Origin: Marinilactibacillus psychrotolerans
Lineage (GTDB): Bacteria; Bacillota; Bacilli; Lactobacillales; Carnobacteriaceae_A
Length of the DNA: 39,924 nt
NCBI RefSeq assembly: GCF_900101525.1
Contig: NZ_FMZD01000021.1
Coordinates: 1-39,924, forward strand
Direction: 5' to 3'
This document shows, piece by piece, positions 24,214 through 38,406 of the stretch. The translations under genes were made by a program, and so were the position numbers. The number at the start of each line of letters is the position of its first letter. Position 1 is the stretch's first letter. Below the pieces are notes generated by a model. It was given only the letters and a program-made list of their open reading frames with translations. It ran no database searches and was not told the DNA's origin.

Positions 24214-24527
24214 AGTAAATGACACTAGAGTAAGTACAGAGAGCCTGTAATCGCTGAAAGCAGGTTTACTCAAAGACATTGAATATGGTCTCTTCCCTAT
24301 TGGAGAATTTTCAATCAGTGGGCATAGTGGGATACCAAGTCTATTAAGATCAGGCTATCACGGTTGCACCCGTTATCTTGCACGAGTATAAATCTTTTGT
24401 ACTTAGTGAGGTAAGATTCGTGAGAATCTTATAAACAAAGGTGGTAACACGACAACGTTCGTCCTTTGATAAACCAGTATCGTGCTATTTGAATAGCATG
24501 ATGCTGGTTTATCAAAGGGCGTTTTTT
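24214..24527 (+). ncRNA. T-box riboswitch 2, methionine specifier
   Basis: A second full T-box directly follows the first: AGTA (24214), AGAGAG (24238), specifier ATG (24285-24287, context GAATATGGTC), T-box AAGGTGGTAACACG (24438-24451) and a long terminator stem (arms 24460-24488 and about 24494-24521) followed by T6. The terminator sequence differs from that of T-box 1, while specifier, T-box core and CGGTTRCACCCGTTA element agree. Tandem elements would demand two tRNA-binding events for readthrough into metN. Confidence 0.92.
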
Positions 24528-24572
24528 ATTGTCTAACGTATCAGCTGCAAAGAAGATAAGGAGGAAAAACAA

Positions 24573-25658
24573 TTGATAGAATTAAAAAATATCGATGTTC
24601 AATTCAAAACTAAAAGTAAAGAAATATATGCAGTACAAGATGTCTCTATACAAATTAATAAAGGAGACATATTTGGGATTGTCGGTTATTCTGGCGCAGG
24701 AAAAAGTACCCTAGTTAGAACAATCAATCTACTGCAGCGTCCTACCAATGGCAGCGTTCGTGTAAGTGGAAAACAATTGTTAGATTTAAGTCCTGAAAAG
24801 CTACGCCAAGAACGAAAAAAAATCGGAATGATCTTTCAGCATTTCAACTTAATGAATGCTCGAACAGTTTCCGGAAACGTTCATTATGCTTTACGTTCAA
24901 GTCCTTTGTCCGATAAACAAAAAAATGAAAAAGTAGCAGAGCTTTTAGAACTTGTAGGATTAGCAGATAAGCACGACGTCTATCCTTCTCAACTTTCTGG
25001 TGGGCAGAAACAACGCGTTGGGATTGCTAGATCATTGGCAAATGATCCGGAAGTATTGCTTTGTGATGAAGCAACCAGTGCTTTAGACCCTAAAACCACT
25101 CTTTCTATTTTGGAATTACTAAAAGATTTAAATGAGAAACTTAACTTAACCATCGTTATCATTACTCACGAAATGGAAGTCATTAAAGAGGTCTGCAACA
25201 AAGTAGCGGTTATGGAAGAAGGCTCAGTCGTTGAACAAGGTGATGTCGTTTCAATCTTTACAGATCCACAGAATCCTTTGACACAAGAATTTATCAATAC
25301 AGCTACTCATATTGATCAAGCTTTAGAAAAACTGGCTAAACATCCATCGCTACTCAATTTGAATAGAGAAGATACTATTGCTCGGCTATCTTTTGTTGGA
25401 GAAAGCACAAATGAACCACTAATATCCAGTCTATATTCTAAATTTGCCGTTTCAACAAACATTCTTTATGGAAATATAGAAATCCTACACGATACACCGA
25501 TTGGAAATCTGATTGTTGTCTTAAATGGAACCACTTCTCAGCAACAACAAGCGATTCATTTTTTAGAGTCACAATCTGTAACCGTCCAACAGCTGGAACA
25601 CATTCATATAGATGAGAAAGCAAAAGTAGTTCCTCTAAATAGAAAACAGGTTATTTAA
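24573..25658 (+). CDS. metN: Methionine ABC transporter ATP-binding protein
   Basis: This 361-residue protein has Walker A GYSGAGKST (38-46), ABC signature LSGGQKQRVGIARSL (141-155), Walker B VLLCDE (161-166) and a C-terminal NIL/ACT-like regulatory domain (about 265-350) that in MetN senses intracellular methionine. The start is a TTG at 24573, with GGAGG 8 bp upstream and the conserved beginning MIELKNIDVQF. It is the first gene of metN-metI-metQ under two Met T-boxes. Substrate: L-methionine, possibly also D-methionine. Confidence 0.96.
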   Translation: MIELKNIDVQFKTKSKEIYAVQDVSIQINKGDIFGIVGYSGAGKSTLVRTINLLQRPTNGSVRVSGKQLLDLSPEKLRQERKKIGMIFQHFNLMNARTVSGNVHYALRSSPLSDKQKNEKVAELLELVGLADKHDVYPSQLSGGQKQRVGIARSLANDPEVLLCDEATSALDPKTTLSILELLKDLNEKLNLTIVIITHEMEVIKEVCNKVAVMEEGSVVEQGDVVSIFTDPQNPLTQEFINTATHIDQALEKLAKHPSLLNLNREDTIARLSFVGESTNEPLISSLYSKFAVSTNILYGNIEILHDTPIGNLIVVLNGTTSQQQQAIHFLESQSVTVQQLEHIHIDEKAKVVPLNRKQVI

Positions 25659-25688
25659 TAGCAGACTTACAAGAGAAGGAGTAATGAT

Positions 25689-26378
25689 ATGAATGAATTA
25701 ACTGATTTTATTAAAAATATTGCACCCAACGTCTGGGAAATTAGAGTGCGCGTTCTAGAAAGTACTTGGGAAACTATCTATATGATTCTCGTGTCTGCAC
25801 TAGTTGCCGGGATTATAGGAGTGATTATCGGGGTTATTTTAGTCATAACAAATAAAAGAGGAATAAAAGAGAATATCCGTTTTTACAATCACTTAGAACG
25901 GTTAATCAATACTTTCCGATCGGTCCCTTTTATTATCTTACTAGCCCTAATCGCACCATTTACAAGACTTGTTGTCGGAACAACAATCGGGACAACAGCT
26001 GCAATCGTTCCGATCATTGTAGGCATTATTCCTTTCTACTCTCGTCAAGTTGAAAATGCTTTGCTGGAAGTGGATCCGGGTATTGTAGAAGCTGCACAAT
26101 CAATGGGCTCCTCTCCTCTTGAAATTATATTTGGCGTTTATTTAAAAGAAGGACTTCCTTCTCTTGTCCGTGTATCTGCGGTTTCCATCATCAATCTTAT
26201 TGGATTGACAACAATGGCAGGCGTAATTGGAGGCGGCGGCTTAGGAGATCTCGCTATTGCTAGAGGGTATAATCGGTTCCAAATGGATGTTACCATTATC
26301 TCCACTCTCTTAATTATGATCATCGTTTTTATTACTCAGTGGATCGGACGTATATTAATTAAAAGTACCACCCATTAG
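25689..26378 (+). CDS. metI: Methionine ABC transporter permease
   Basis: This 229-residue membrane protein has five to six helices. The EAA loop, EAAQSMGSSPLEIIFGVYLKEGLPS, contacts MetN, and the family sequence GLTTMAGVIGGGGLGDLAIARGYNRF follows. It lies 30 bp after metN and 37 bp before metQ, same strand. It forms a homodimeric channel in the cytoplasmic membrane. Confidence 0.95.
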   Translation: MNELTDFIKNIAPNVWEIRVRVLESTWETIYMILVSALVAGIIGVIIGVILVITNKRGIKENIRFYNHLERLINTFRSVPFIILLALIAPFTRLVVGTTIGTTAAIVPIIVGIIPFYSRQVENALLEVDPGIVEAAQSMGSSPLEIIFGVYLKEGLPSLVRVSAVSIINLIGLTTMAGVIGGGGLGDLAIARGYNRFQMDVTIISTLLIMIIVFITQWIGRILIKSTTH

Positions 26379-26415
26379 ATACAAAAAATTAAAATAAAGA
26401 AATGAGGACTTTAGG

Positions 26416-27210
26416 ATGAAAAAGAAATTTTTAGTATTATTTAGTTTACTACTTACGATTGTATTGGCGGCTTGTGGGAATGATGGTGAAACCGTTCGTT
26501 TAGGGGTTGTTGGAGAAAATAATGAACCTTGGGAACATGTAAAAGAAGTAGTTGCAGAAGAAGGAATCGATTTAGAAATTGTTACGTTCTCAGATTACCA
26601 AACTCCTAATACAGCATTGGCTGAAGGCGACTTAGATTTAAATGCATTCCAGACTGTCATTTTTTTAGATTCTTTCAATGAAGATACTGGAAACGACCTA
26701 ACGCCAATAGCAGATACTACATTAAATCCTTTAGGAGTATATTCTGAACAAGTAGAAGAGATAACGGACATTCAAGAAGGCGATACGATTACTATCCCAA
26801 ATGATGCATCAAATGAAGGCCGTGCACTAATCCTGCTTCAATCTGCGGGTTTGATCGAAGTCGATCCAGAAAAAGGTAACTATCCTCTTATTGAAGATAT
26901 TACAAATAATCCATTGAACTTGGACATTGTGGCTATTGCCAGTAATCAGACGGCACGTTCATTGAGTGATACAACAGCTGCCGTAATCAACGTCGGAATG
27001 GCCGTTGATGCTGGATATATCCCATCAGAAGACGCTATTTTCCTAGAATCAGCTGAAGGAAATACTGAACCTTATATCAATGCAATTGTTACACGCTCTG
27101 ATGAAACAGAAAACGAAACTTATCAAAAAATCATTGATGCCTATCAGACAGACGAAGTAAAAGAAATTATCGCAGAAACAACTCAAAATTCTTCTATTCC
27201 TGTTTGGTAA
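26416..27210 (+). CDS. metQ: Methionine-binding lipoprotein
   Basis: This 264-residue protein has a lipoprotein signal peptide (MKKKFLVLFSLLLTIVLAAC) with the lipid-modified Cys20 in LAAC-GN, then the NlpA/MetQ domain: VRLGVVGENNEPWEHVKEVV, SDYQTPNTALAEGDLDLNAFQ, YSEQVEEI and TIPNDASNEGRALILLQSAGLI. It is anchored outside the membrane and delivers methionine to MetNI. A terminator follows 15 bp downstream. Confidence 0.95.
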   Translation: MKKKFLVLFSLLLTIVLAACGNDGETVRLGVVGENNEPWEHVKEVVAEEGIDLEIVTFSDYQTPNTALAEGDLDLNAFQTVIFLDSFNEDTGNDLTPIADTTLNPLGVYSEQVEEITDIQEGDTITIPNDASNEGRALILLQSAGLIEVDPEKGNYPLIEDITNNPLNLDIVAIASNQTARSLSDTTAAVINVGMAVDAGYIPSEDAIFLESAEGNTEPYINAIVTRSDETENETYQKIIDAYQTDEVKEIIAETTQNSSIPVW

Positions 27211-27224
27211 TAATGATCATGATT

Positions 27225-27257
27225 AAGAACACTTAGATATACTGTCTAAGTGTTCTT
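27225..27257 (+). terminator. Terminator of metNIQ
   Basis: AAGAACACTTAGA and TCTAAGTGTTCTT form a 13-bp perfect stem with a 7-base loop, followed by TTATTT. Confidence 0.88.
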
Positions 27258-27330
27258 TTATTTAAAGCAACTTAAATAAGGTAGAGTTGCACCCTATTAG
27301 TCAGCCACTCTTTAGATTAGAGAAAATACA

Positions 27331-28164
27331 TTATATATTTTCTTCGTATCTTTTTAATAGTTGTTGATAATGAAGGTAGAGTAAAGTAAAGCGGTTATTA
27401 CTTTTTTCATTCCATGGTTTAGGTTTACCACAATAATGTAAAATAACCGTATTTCCTGCTACCCAATGAGTGTTATGAGCCCCAAAACTTCTGGTAAAAT
27501 AGGCACTGCTTTGCCTGGTATCATAGTTCCATATTTCTTCGGGAATTTCTTTTGTAAATTCTCCATAAAGGTAATTCATTACATCTTGATCTGGAAGCAG
27601 TAAATAATCACTATATTTTCTTATTGTATCGTAAATATCTTCTATTTGAACTTTACTTCTTGCTTGTTCTACATCTATTACCATAATTCCTGAATTAAAA
27701 TACCCACGATTTGTACCCAAACGAATATTGTTGATTCCCTTAGTAATATTAGTCAACCCAGAATGCGTAGCCGCAGCTAGTATATTCCCCTCCAGATCCA
27801 CTTCCCACAGCTCCTTAATGGAATTAATAATTAAAGTGTCAGGATCTAAATAAATGACTCTTTTTACACTCTCTGGTAATAAGTTTCCACAAGCAAGTCT
27901 GTAATACATTTCTTTTGGGTAACGTTCTGCTGTAGGCGCATCAGAAAATAAATCCTGAGGGACTTTAATAACCTTCAATTCCATTTCGTAAAATTTTAAT
28001 AAAGTCTGCAATGATCGCAGTTTTTCTGAAGAAATTCTTTCATGGATTAGCCAAATTCTAAAATCTGTTTGCCTATTATTTTGGTGTAATGAGGTTAACA
28101 TTACTTTTAATGGGTCTAAGTAACTTTCATCTAATGTGACAAGAATATCTATTTTATCTTTCAA
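27331..28164 (-). CDS. Family 8 glycosyltransferase
   Basis: This 277-residue protein of the GT8 (LgtC/GspA-like) family has IDILVTLDESYLDPLKVMLTSL at the start, the DxD metal site YLDPDTL (Asp107, Asp109), GYFNSGIMVIDV, LLPDQDVMNYL and the C-terminal HYCGKPKPWN. It transfers a sugar from a nucleotide sugar with retention; the acceptor, probably an envelope glycan or glycolipid, is unknown. The start is a TTG at 28164 with AGAGG 9 bp upstream. No other cell-wall gene is nearby. Confidence 0.9.
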   Translation of the reverse strand: MKDKIDILVTLDESYLDPLKVMLTSLHQNNRQTDFRIWLIHERISSEKLRSLQTLLKFYEMELKVIKVPQDLFSDAPTAERYPKEMYYRLACGNLLPESVKRVIYLDPDTLIINSIKELWEVDLEGNILAAATHSGLTNITKGINNIRLGTNRGYFNSGIMVIDVEQARSKVQIEDIYDTIRKYSDYLLLPDQDVMNYLYGEFTKEIPEEIWNYDTRQSSAYFTRSFGAHNTHWVAGNTVILHYCGKPKPWNEKSNNRFTLLYLHYQQLLKRYEENI

Positions 28165-28640
28165 GTTTAAGAACCTCTTCCTATACTGAGCTGAATTTCA
28201 ATCTGATTTTATGTAATTCCTAATTTGACATGCTGGTATAGCTATTTTTTTGCACTTTTTAAATTTAAGTATAAATGATTAGTTAGCTAATTTAATTTAT
28301 CTTTTGTTTCTCTATCCAATTCTGCTCTTAACTTTTTAAAATCTATTAACCTTTAACTAGTACTACGTAATCTATCATTTGCCGTTACCTTTTTCCGTTT
28401 ATTGTCCTAAGTATACAAAAAGAAGCTAAAAATAAAAAGGAAGTTTGACTAATTTATTCTCAGTCAAACTTCCTTTTTTATTGTTTTAATGTATCGCACT
28501 TTTTGTTTTAACAATTTGTTTTTCAACTATTAGCATAAAAGCATCGCTCACAATAACCTTTCACAATTGCTAAAGTTGGGACATCAGTTATCTTTTTCAC
28601 TTTACAAATAGAATTACTCATCTTATTTTTTTTGAGTCTT
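28165..28640. other. Gene-free stretch before the GT8 gene
   Basis: 476 AT-rich bases without a supported gene. The only clear structure is the terminator at 28434-28478. Confidence 0.5.
28434..28478 (-). terminator. Terminator of the second chemoreceptor gene
   Basis: A 17-bp perfect stem (AAAAAGGAAGTTTGACT at 28434-28450 with 28462-28478) lies about 160 bp past the minus-strand stop at 28641 and is bounded by A/T runs on both sides. Confidence 0.75.
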
Positions 28641-30653
28641 TTACGATTTAAATTGCTCAATTTGTTGCACTAGCTTTTCACTTGAAACTTGCAGATCTTC
28701 TGCAGATGTTGTTACCATCTCTAATGCTGTCAATTGTTCTGTAGCAGATGCACTCACTTCTTCTGAAGCAGCGGCACTTTCCTCCATCACCACTGCAATT
28801 TCTGCAATAGCTGATACTACTTTCTCTTTGTTTACTTCGATATCCTTAATATGACTTGTCATATCTGATACAAGTTTACTCATGGTCGTATTGCTTTTAG
28901 CAATCTCCCCAAATGATGCTACCGTTTCTTCTGTTATTTCAAATTGTTCAATGGATAGTTTTCTTGCATTAGCCATTTCACCTGTAACAGCTATCGTTTT
29001 TGTCTGAATATCTTTCATAGAATCACGAATATCTCTAGTAGCTTCGGCAGTCTGTTCAGCCAACTTTCGCACTTCTTCAGCTACAACCGCAAAACCACGT
29101 CCGTGCTCTCCCGCCTGTGCTGCTTCTATTGAAGCATTTAATGCAAGTAAATTGGTCTTTTCAGAAATCGCTGCAATTGTACCCACTACTGAGGCAACTT
29201 CAGTCATTTGTTCCGAAAGATCTTGCACAACCTCTTCAACATGACCAATCATTTCATCCGTCTGCTCAGCTTTCACTTGGAGCACACTTGTCTTCTCGCT
29301 ACCTTTCTGATTCGTTTCATCTACTTTTTCAGATTGTTGATGCAACGAATCTGAAATAACCGTTAAGGCAGATAATTTCTCAGATAGTACAGTCGTTTTG
29401 TTAGAGGACTCCTCTGCAGCTGCTGCTGCGTTTGTTGTTCCTTCTGCTACATCTTGAATTGCGCGACTAATTTGTTCGCTGGAAGCCATTGTTTCTTCTG
29501 ATATAGCACTCAATTGAGATACAGCATCTGAAGAAGTGTGAACAGATTCTCTTACTGAAGCAATCAAATTCTGAAGGTTTGTTACCATCAAGTTAAAACT
29601 AGTAGTTAACTCACCCGTTTCATCTTTAGAAGTCACAGTTAACTGTCTTGATAAATCGCCTTCCGCAACATGCTTCACTTCTTCGTTTAACGCACGAATC
29701 GGTTTTGTAATTTTTGAAGCCAGTACATACATTGCTACTGTCGTTAGAATAATCAAAACGACCGCAATTAAAACTACATTTCTTAGTAGTGCATTTACAC
29801 CAGCATAAACCTCTGATTCTGGCAACACGAGTCCTAACTTCCAGCCATTTTGAGCTAGTGTAGTATAAGACACGACTGCATCTCCATCAGCGTATGCAAC
29901 ACGTTCTGTGCCACTATCTTCAAATTCCCCACTGATTTCCTGTAATACAGGATCGTCTTCAATCGTTTCAGCATCACGGTGAGCAAGCAATGTCCCATTT
30001 TCATCCATTAGAAAAGCCCAACCATTTTTACCAACTTCTATGTTCTGCGCTAATGCCAAAATTGCTTCAGCATTCATATCACTAGAGACTGCCCCCAATA
30101 GCGTTCCTTCTTCTGTATAAAAAGGTGTCCCTGTTGTAACCAGTACCGTATCAAGTGCTTCATCATAATAAGGTGCAGTCCAAGTTGCGCCTTGTGCTTC
30201 AACGCCAGCTGTATACCATTCCTGTGAAGGATAATTGTAATCGGCATTGGCATACTCGTCTGTATAGGCAATCTCTTCCCCATCTCTAAAACTATATGGA
30301 CCAAAAAATTCGGTATCCTCGTCATAAGCGTACGGCTCAAACCAGACACCAATACCAAACGTTGCATCATTCATACCTATTAAACGCTCTTGTAAAGACT
30401 GATAATCTTCTTCATTAAATGTCGTTCCTTTTTGACCTGCAACTTCAGCCAACGCTTCCCCAATTCGTTGGTGTTCTGCCAGCAGTGTCTCCATATCTCC
30501 TGCTGTTTCTCCCGCTTGTCGAGCAAGACGACTCTCAATCTCTTCCTCGATTTCATTTTTAGCGAATATATAGCTCAGTCCTGAAATAACTAACACAACA
30601 ATAATCATGATCGGAATAAAGCTCAATATTTTTGTTTTGATAGACATTTTCAT
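28641..30653 (-). CDS. Methyl-accepting chemotaxis protein, paralogue of the 16647-18659 receptor
   Basis: This 670-residue protein has the same plan as the first receptor: helix, double Cache, helix, HAMP ([13 protein letters not shown]) and MA domain with the tip [24 protein letters not shown]. By eye it differs most in the Cache domain (for example [20 protein letters not shown]), while HAMP and signalling parts are close to identical. This suggests an old duplication with divergence of the sensor. The Arg of the amino-acid dCache motif is Gln here too, and the distal Asp reads Asn (SSDMNAEAI). GGAGAGGG precedes the start. A sigma-D-like promoter lies at 30686-30712. Confidence 0.95.
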   Translation of the reverse strand: MKMSIKTKILSFIPIMIIVVLVISGLSYIFAKNEIEEEIESRLARQAGETAGDMETLLAEHQRIGEALAEVAGQKGTTFNEEDYQSLQERLIGMNDATFGIGVWFEPYAYDEDTEFFGPYSFRDGEEIAYTDEYANADYNYPSQEWYTAGVEAQGATWTAPYYDEALDTVLVTTGTPFYTEEGTLLGAVSSDMNAEAILALAQNIEVGKNGWAFLMDENGTLLAHRDAETIEDDPVLQEISGEFEDSGTERVAYADGDAVVSYTTLAQNGWKLGLVLPESEVYAGVNALLRNVVLIAVVLIILTTVAMYVLASKITKPIRALNEEVKHVAEGDLSRQLTVTSKDETGELTTSFNLMVTNLQNLIASVRESVHTSSDAVSQLSAISEETMASSEQISRAIQDVAEGTTNAAAAAEESSNKTTVLSEKLSALTVISDSLHQQSEKVDETNQKGSEKTSVLQVKAEQTDEMIGHVEEVVQDLSEQMTEVASVVGTIAAISEKTNLLALNASIEAAQAGEHGRGFAVVAEEVRKLAEQTAEATRDIRDSMKDIQTKTIAVTGEMANARKLSIEQFEITEETVASFGEIAKSNTTMSKLVSDMTSHIKDIEVNKEKVVSAIAEIAVVMEESAAASEEVSASATEQLTALEMVTTSAEDLQVSSEKLVQQIEQFKS

Positions 30654-30685
30654 CTTACCCTCTCCTTTTCCTATCTATAAATTCA

Positions 30686-30712
30686 CTATCGGAAGAGAGA
30701 AGAAGGTGATTA
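30686..30712 (-). promoter_or_regulatory. Possible sigma-D promoter of the second chemoreceptor
   Basis: On the minus strand TAAT-N15-TCCGATAG is close to TAAA-N15-GCCGATAT and lies about 35 bp upstream of the start codon. Confidence 0.5.
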
Positions 30713-31137
30713 AGTTATGATGAGTTATCTAAACAAATTATCATTTTCACATGCTTTTTTCTGTCACAAATTAATCTAACATACAAAATAGCTTAGAGAA
30801 TCAGTTTAACTACTAATAATTCCCAGATTTTCTAGATTAATTGACTACCAATATATTCAAACAAAAAAAAGCAGTAAACCTCTCAAGTAATCGAACAAGG
30901 CTCTAAAATATCCAAGCTTGAAGGGAGTGTTGTGGAAAAATAAAAACCGCTAATGAAAATGTTGATTCAACCTTTGCTATAAAAACGTTAAGAAAAAAAG
31001 GAATTTCAAAAAAATTTCATGATAACGTTTGAAAATGTAAAAATCCCTCTTGCGACTGCCCCACTACCAACTAAAGAAAAGCAATAAACTCCTCACCGCT
31101 ATATTCCTTTTCGTTTTCCTTCGATATATGCAGGTAT
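30713..31137. other. Gene-free stretch
   Basis: About 425 bases without a supported gene. Two similar short segments, GCAGTAAACCTCTCA near 30871 and GCAATAAACTCCTCA near 31080, occur about 210 bp apart. Several stop-interrupted frames suggest a decayed sequence, but I cannot identify it. Confidence 0.4.
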
Positions 31138-31371
31138 TTATTCATTTGAGAATTGGATAGCAATAGATTGCATTTCACTTTTATAGTTAATATCTGAAAA
31201 ACTTATCGAACTAAGATCCTTATTCTCATAGGTATCTCCATCAATCTTAAATTCCGTGGCACCTTCTTTAATATAGTCTATTAACGCAACAGCTTCTTCA
31301 TTAGTAATGACATACTCTTCTGGAAAATTATCCTTATAAAACAACGTAGTTTCTATATTCTTCATTTTCAT
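31138..31371 (-). CDS. Small uncharacterised protein
   Basis: This 77-residue acidic protein (MKMKNIETTLFYKDNFPEEYVITNEEAVALIDYIKEG and onward) has no membrane helix or cysteine. TTGGAGGA is well placed before the start. I do not recognise a family. It lies downstream of the SDR gene but behind that gene's terminator, so it probably has its own promoter. Confidence 0.65.
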   Translation of the reverse strand: MKMKNIETTLFYKDNFPEEYVITNEEAVALIDYIKEGATEFKIDGDTYENKDLSSISFSDINYKSEMQSIAIQFSNE

Positions 31372-31447
31372 TCCTCCAAATTTTTATATACATTAGATTA
31401 TATACTAATTAAAGAAGATGGTTCCCCTCTAGTCAAAAACAGTTAGA

Positions 31448-31476
31448 AAAAGAGCAGAATAACTATCTGCTCTTTT
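31448..31476 (-). terminator. Terminator of the SDR gene
   Basis: AAAAGAGCAGA (31448-31458) and TCTGCTCTTTT (31466-31476) form an 11-bp stem with a 7-base loop, 59 bp past the minus-strand stop at 31535. Confidence 0.8.
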
Positions 31477-31534
31477 GTTTATTACTTATTCAAATTTAAT
31501 AATAGATTTTTAAGCTGGCAAAAGTCTCTCTATC

Positions 31535-32335
31535 TTAACGCATAACTGATCCGCCTGATAGGATGATATTTTCTCCTATGATGTTTTCAGCTGCATCAGA
31601 TAATAGATAAGCAATGGTGTTCGCAACTTCCTCTGCATTTGTAATACGTCCAGTGGGTAGTTTTTCGCTTTCGATTTTAAACTGTTCTTCAAAGCTATGA
31701 CCTTCTCGTTCGCCTTTAGAACGGATACCGTTTCTGCCCATTTCCGTATCTACATATCCTGGGCAGACACCATTGACCCTTACATTATGTTCAATCGCTT
31801 CCAGTGCAAATGACTGGGTGAATCCATTAAGTGCAAATTTTGATCCCGTATACGCCGTTCCGCCATAGGTTCCTCTTATGCCAGAAAGAGAAGAAACATT
31901 CACGATGGATCCTTTTTTATCTTTTTTCATCGTTTTATAGATTCTTTGAGTCAAAAGAATCGGAACGGTGTGGTTTAAGTACATTACGCGCTCCAACTCT
32001 TCTTGTGTCAACTCTTCTAGAATCCCTCCGCCAGTCATACCCGCTGAGTTCACTAATAAGGAAACTGATCCAAATTTTTCTTCTGCCGCTTGCACTAAAT
32101 TTTCTCTATCAGATGTATCGGTCAAGTCCGCAACATACCGCATAACTTTTGCATTCGGCGTCTTACTTTCAATTTCTTCTTTCAGTTCGTTTAGGACATC
32201 TTCTTTTCTACCTGTAATCGTGACATTCGCACCCATAGCAGCAAGTACTTTCGCAGTCTCACTACCAATCCCTCCGGTCGCTCCTGTAACTAACGCATGC
32301 TGCCCTTTAAAAACATCAGATGAAAAAATAGACAT
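31535..32335 (-). CDS. Short-chain dehydrogenase/reductase
   Basis: This 266-residue classical SDR has the cofactor loop TGATGGIG (17-24), the SAGMTGGG segment (NAG-type motif), the catalytic triad Ser149 (NVSSLSG), Tyr162 and Lys166 (YTGSK), and PGYVDTEM. A Gly-rich loop followed by TGRKEDVL suggests NADP(H), because Arg43 follows the second beta strand. The substrate is unknown; the closest general type is 3-oxoacyl-ACP-reductase-like or gluconate-dehydrogenase-like SDRs. GGAGGAAG lies before the start. It is a single-gene unit. Confidence 0.88.
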   Translation of the reverse strand: MSIFSSDVFKGQHALVTGATGGIGSETAKVLAAMGANVTITGRKEDVLNELKEEIESKTPNAKVMRYVADLTDTSDRENLVQAAEEKFGSVSLLVNSAGMTGGGILEELTQEELERVMYLNHTVPILLTQRIYKTMKKDKKGSIVNVSSLSGIRGTYGGTAYTGSKFALNGFTQSFALEAIEHNVRVNGVCPGYVDTEMGRNGIRSKGEREGHSFEEQFKIESEKLPTGRITNAEEVANTIAYLLSDAAENIIGENIILSGGSVMR

Positions 32336-32496
32336 AATCTTCCTCCTACAGTGTTTGATTTAGTAATCATTTATACTTAAATTGTGGCATAAAACAAGTC
32401 TATTATCTAATATTATGTATCATCCTATGTATTCAATCGTTCAAATCACTTAAACAATTCTTCCCGTCAGGTACCAATTTTACTCAAAGCGAAAAA

Positions 32497-32529
32497 AGGA
32501 GAGGTTCGCTCTAAGACCGAACCTCTCCT
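32497..32529 (-). terminator. Terminator of the beta-glucoside operon
   Basis: AGGAGAGGTTCG (32497-32508) and CGAACCTCTCCT (32518-32529) form a 12-bp perfect stem, with A6 to the left giving U6 on the minus strand, 25 bp past the stop at 32554. Confidence 0.85.
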
Positions 32530-32553
32530 ATGTTTTTTGAGTAATTGACACTA

Positions 32554-37360
<4,807 letters not shown>

Positions 37361-37524
37361 AATCTTTTCTCCTTTTTCTTTTCAATTTTTCGATGGCCAT
37401 CATCTTGATATGTTATAGTATAGTGTAGAAACCACAGAAATTAGTAAAAGTTCGCAAAATGGAAACCGCTTTATTTTATAAGTATCGTATAATTAAATAC
37501 ATAATATTGTTAGGAGGAAAAATT
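37361..37524. promoter_or_regulatory. Divergent control region of the beta-glucoside operon and RpiR gene
   Basis: Contains the perfect 10-bp palindrome GATGGCCATC (37392-37401), two direct copies of GAAACCRC (37428-37435 and 37462-37469), TATAAT (37488-37493) on the plus strand for the regulator and TATACT on the minus strand (37417-37422) for the PTS operon. AGGAGG (37513-37518) is the regulator's ribosome binding site. Which repeat the regulator binds is unknown. Confidence 0.45.
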
Positions 37525-38337
37525 ATGGGCCTACTCATTCATCGTTTAATTACCATACTAAACACAGAAGATCCAGACTCCACCAACTATCACATTGCAC
37601 TAACTTTAGTATTACACTATACAAAAATCAGTTGTTCTTCTATAAAAGAAATTGCCGATCTATGCAGCGTATCTAAATCTACGATTTCAAAATTTGCCCG
37701 TACCATCGGTTTTGATGATTATTACCATCTCAAAGAAAGTGCCCCCTTTATTGAAAATCGTTTTCACTTTAGTTTGAATTACCTAACAAATATACTTGGT
37801 ACAATTGACGGTGAAGGTATAGCACCTTATTTTAATGCTATCACTAAAGACATCAATTATTTTAAAGAGAATCTCGATTTAGAAACGATTGATCACTTAG
37901 CAAAAGATCTCGTGAGATACGATCAAGTTTATGCATTTGGCTTACTGTTCTCTGAGACGGCAGCTGTTGATTTACAGTACAAACTGGCTTACCTACAAAA
38001 ATTCATTGTTACTCGTCAAGAAGATACAGAACAAGAGCGAATTATTGAAACAGCTACAGCCGACAAATTAATCATTATTTTTTCCAACTCTGGAGATTAC
38101 GTTAAAAAACACCAATTAAAACACCTCTCTGCCAGGCAAAAGATTTTTGAAAAATCTAATGCAAAGATTGTATTGATCACGTCTAATCCAGAAATGATGG
38201 AAAACGAAAATATTGATTACTGTATTTTATTCCATCACGAAACAAATATGCAGACCCACCACTTTATGTATCAGATCATCACAGATATGATTGCTTTAAG
38301 ATACCGTTACTTTTCAACTAAACAAATAAAAGAGTAA
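37525..38337 (+). CDS. RpiR/MurR-family transcriptional regulator
   Basis: I start at the ATG at 37525, 7 bp after AGGAGG; an in-frame ATG 66 bp upstream lacks such a site. The 270-residue protein has an RpiR N-terminal HTH (IKEIADLCSVSKSTISKFARTIGFDDYYHLKE, about 46-77) and a C-terminal SIS sugar-phosphate-binding domain (VYAFGLLFSETAAVDLQYKLAY, KLIIIFSNSGDYVKK, IVLITSNPEM). Divergent from the bgl-type PTS operon, it is the obvious candidate regulator and presumably responds to a phosphorylated sugar. A terminator overlaps its stop codon. Confidence 0.9.
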   Translation: MGLLIHRLITILNTEDPDSTNYHIALTLVLHYTKISCSSIKEIADLCSVSKSTISKFARTIGFDDYYHLKESAPFIENRFHFSLNYLTNILGTIDGEGIAPYFNAITKDINYFKENLDLETIDHLAKDLVRYDQVYAFGLLFSETAAVDLQYKLAYLQKFIVTRQEDTEQERIIETATADKLIIIFSNSGDYVKKHQLKHLSARQKIFEKSNAKIVLITSNPEMMENENIDYCILFHHETNMQTHHFMYQIITDMIALRYRYFSTKQIKE

Positions 38338-38361
38338 AAGCTGGGTAGCTTTTACTCTTTT
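38328..38361 (+). terminator. Terminator of the RpiR gene, overlapping its stop codon
   Basis: AAAAGAGTAAAAGCT (38328-38342) and AGCTTTTACTCTTTT (38347-38361) form a 15-bp perfect stem with a GGGT loop, followed by ATTTT. Confidence 0.85.
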
Positions 38362-38406
38362 ATTTTGTCTATAAACTTCGTAATAGTTGTGTACTTAATA
38401 TAGTTC

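Noticed and set aside
16647-30653. The two chemoreceptor genes as direct repeats that could recombine and delete 10 kb
   Set aside because: By eye the DNA of the best-conserved part differs at roughly one base in four, with no long identical run, so frequent homologous recombination is unlikely.
37460-37475. GGAAACCGCTTTAT as a catabolite-responsive (cre) site before the RpiR gene
   Set aside because: The central part fits, but the last two conserved bases and the first do not; the match is too weak to call.
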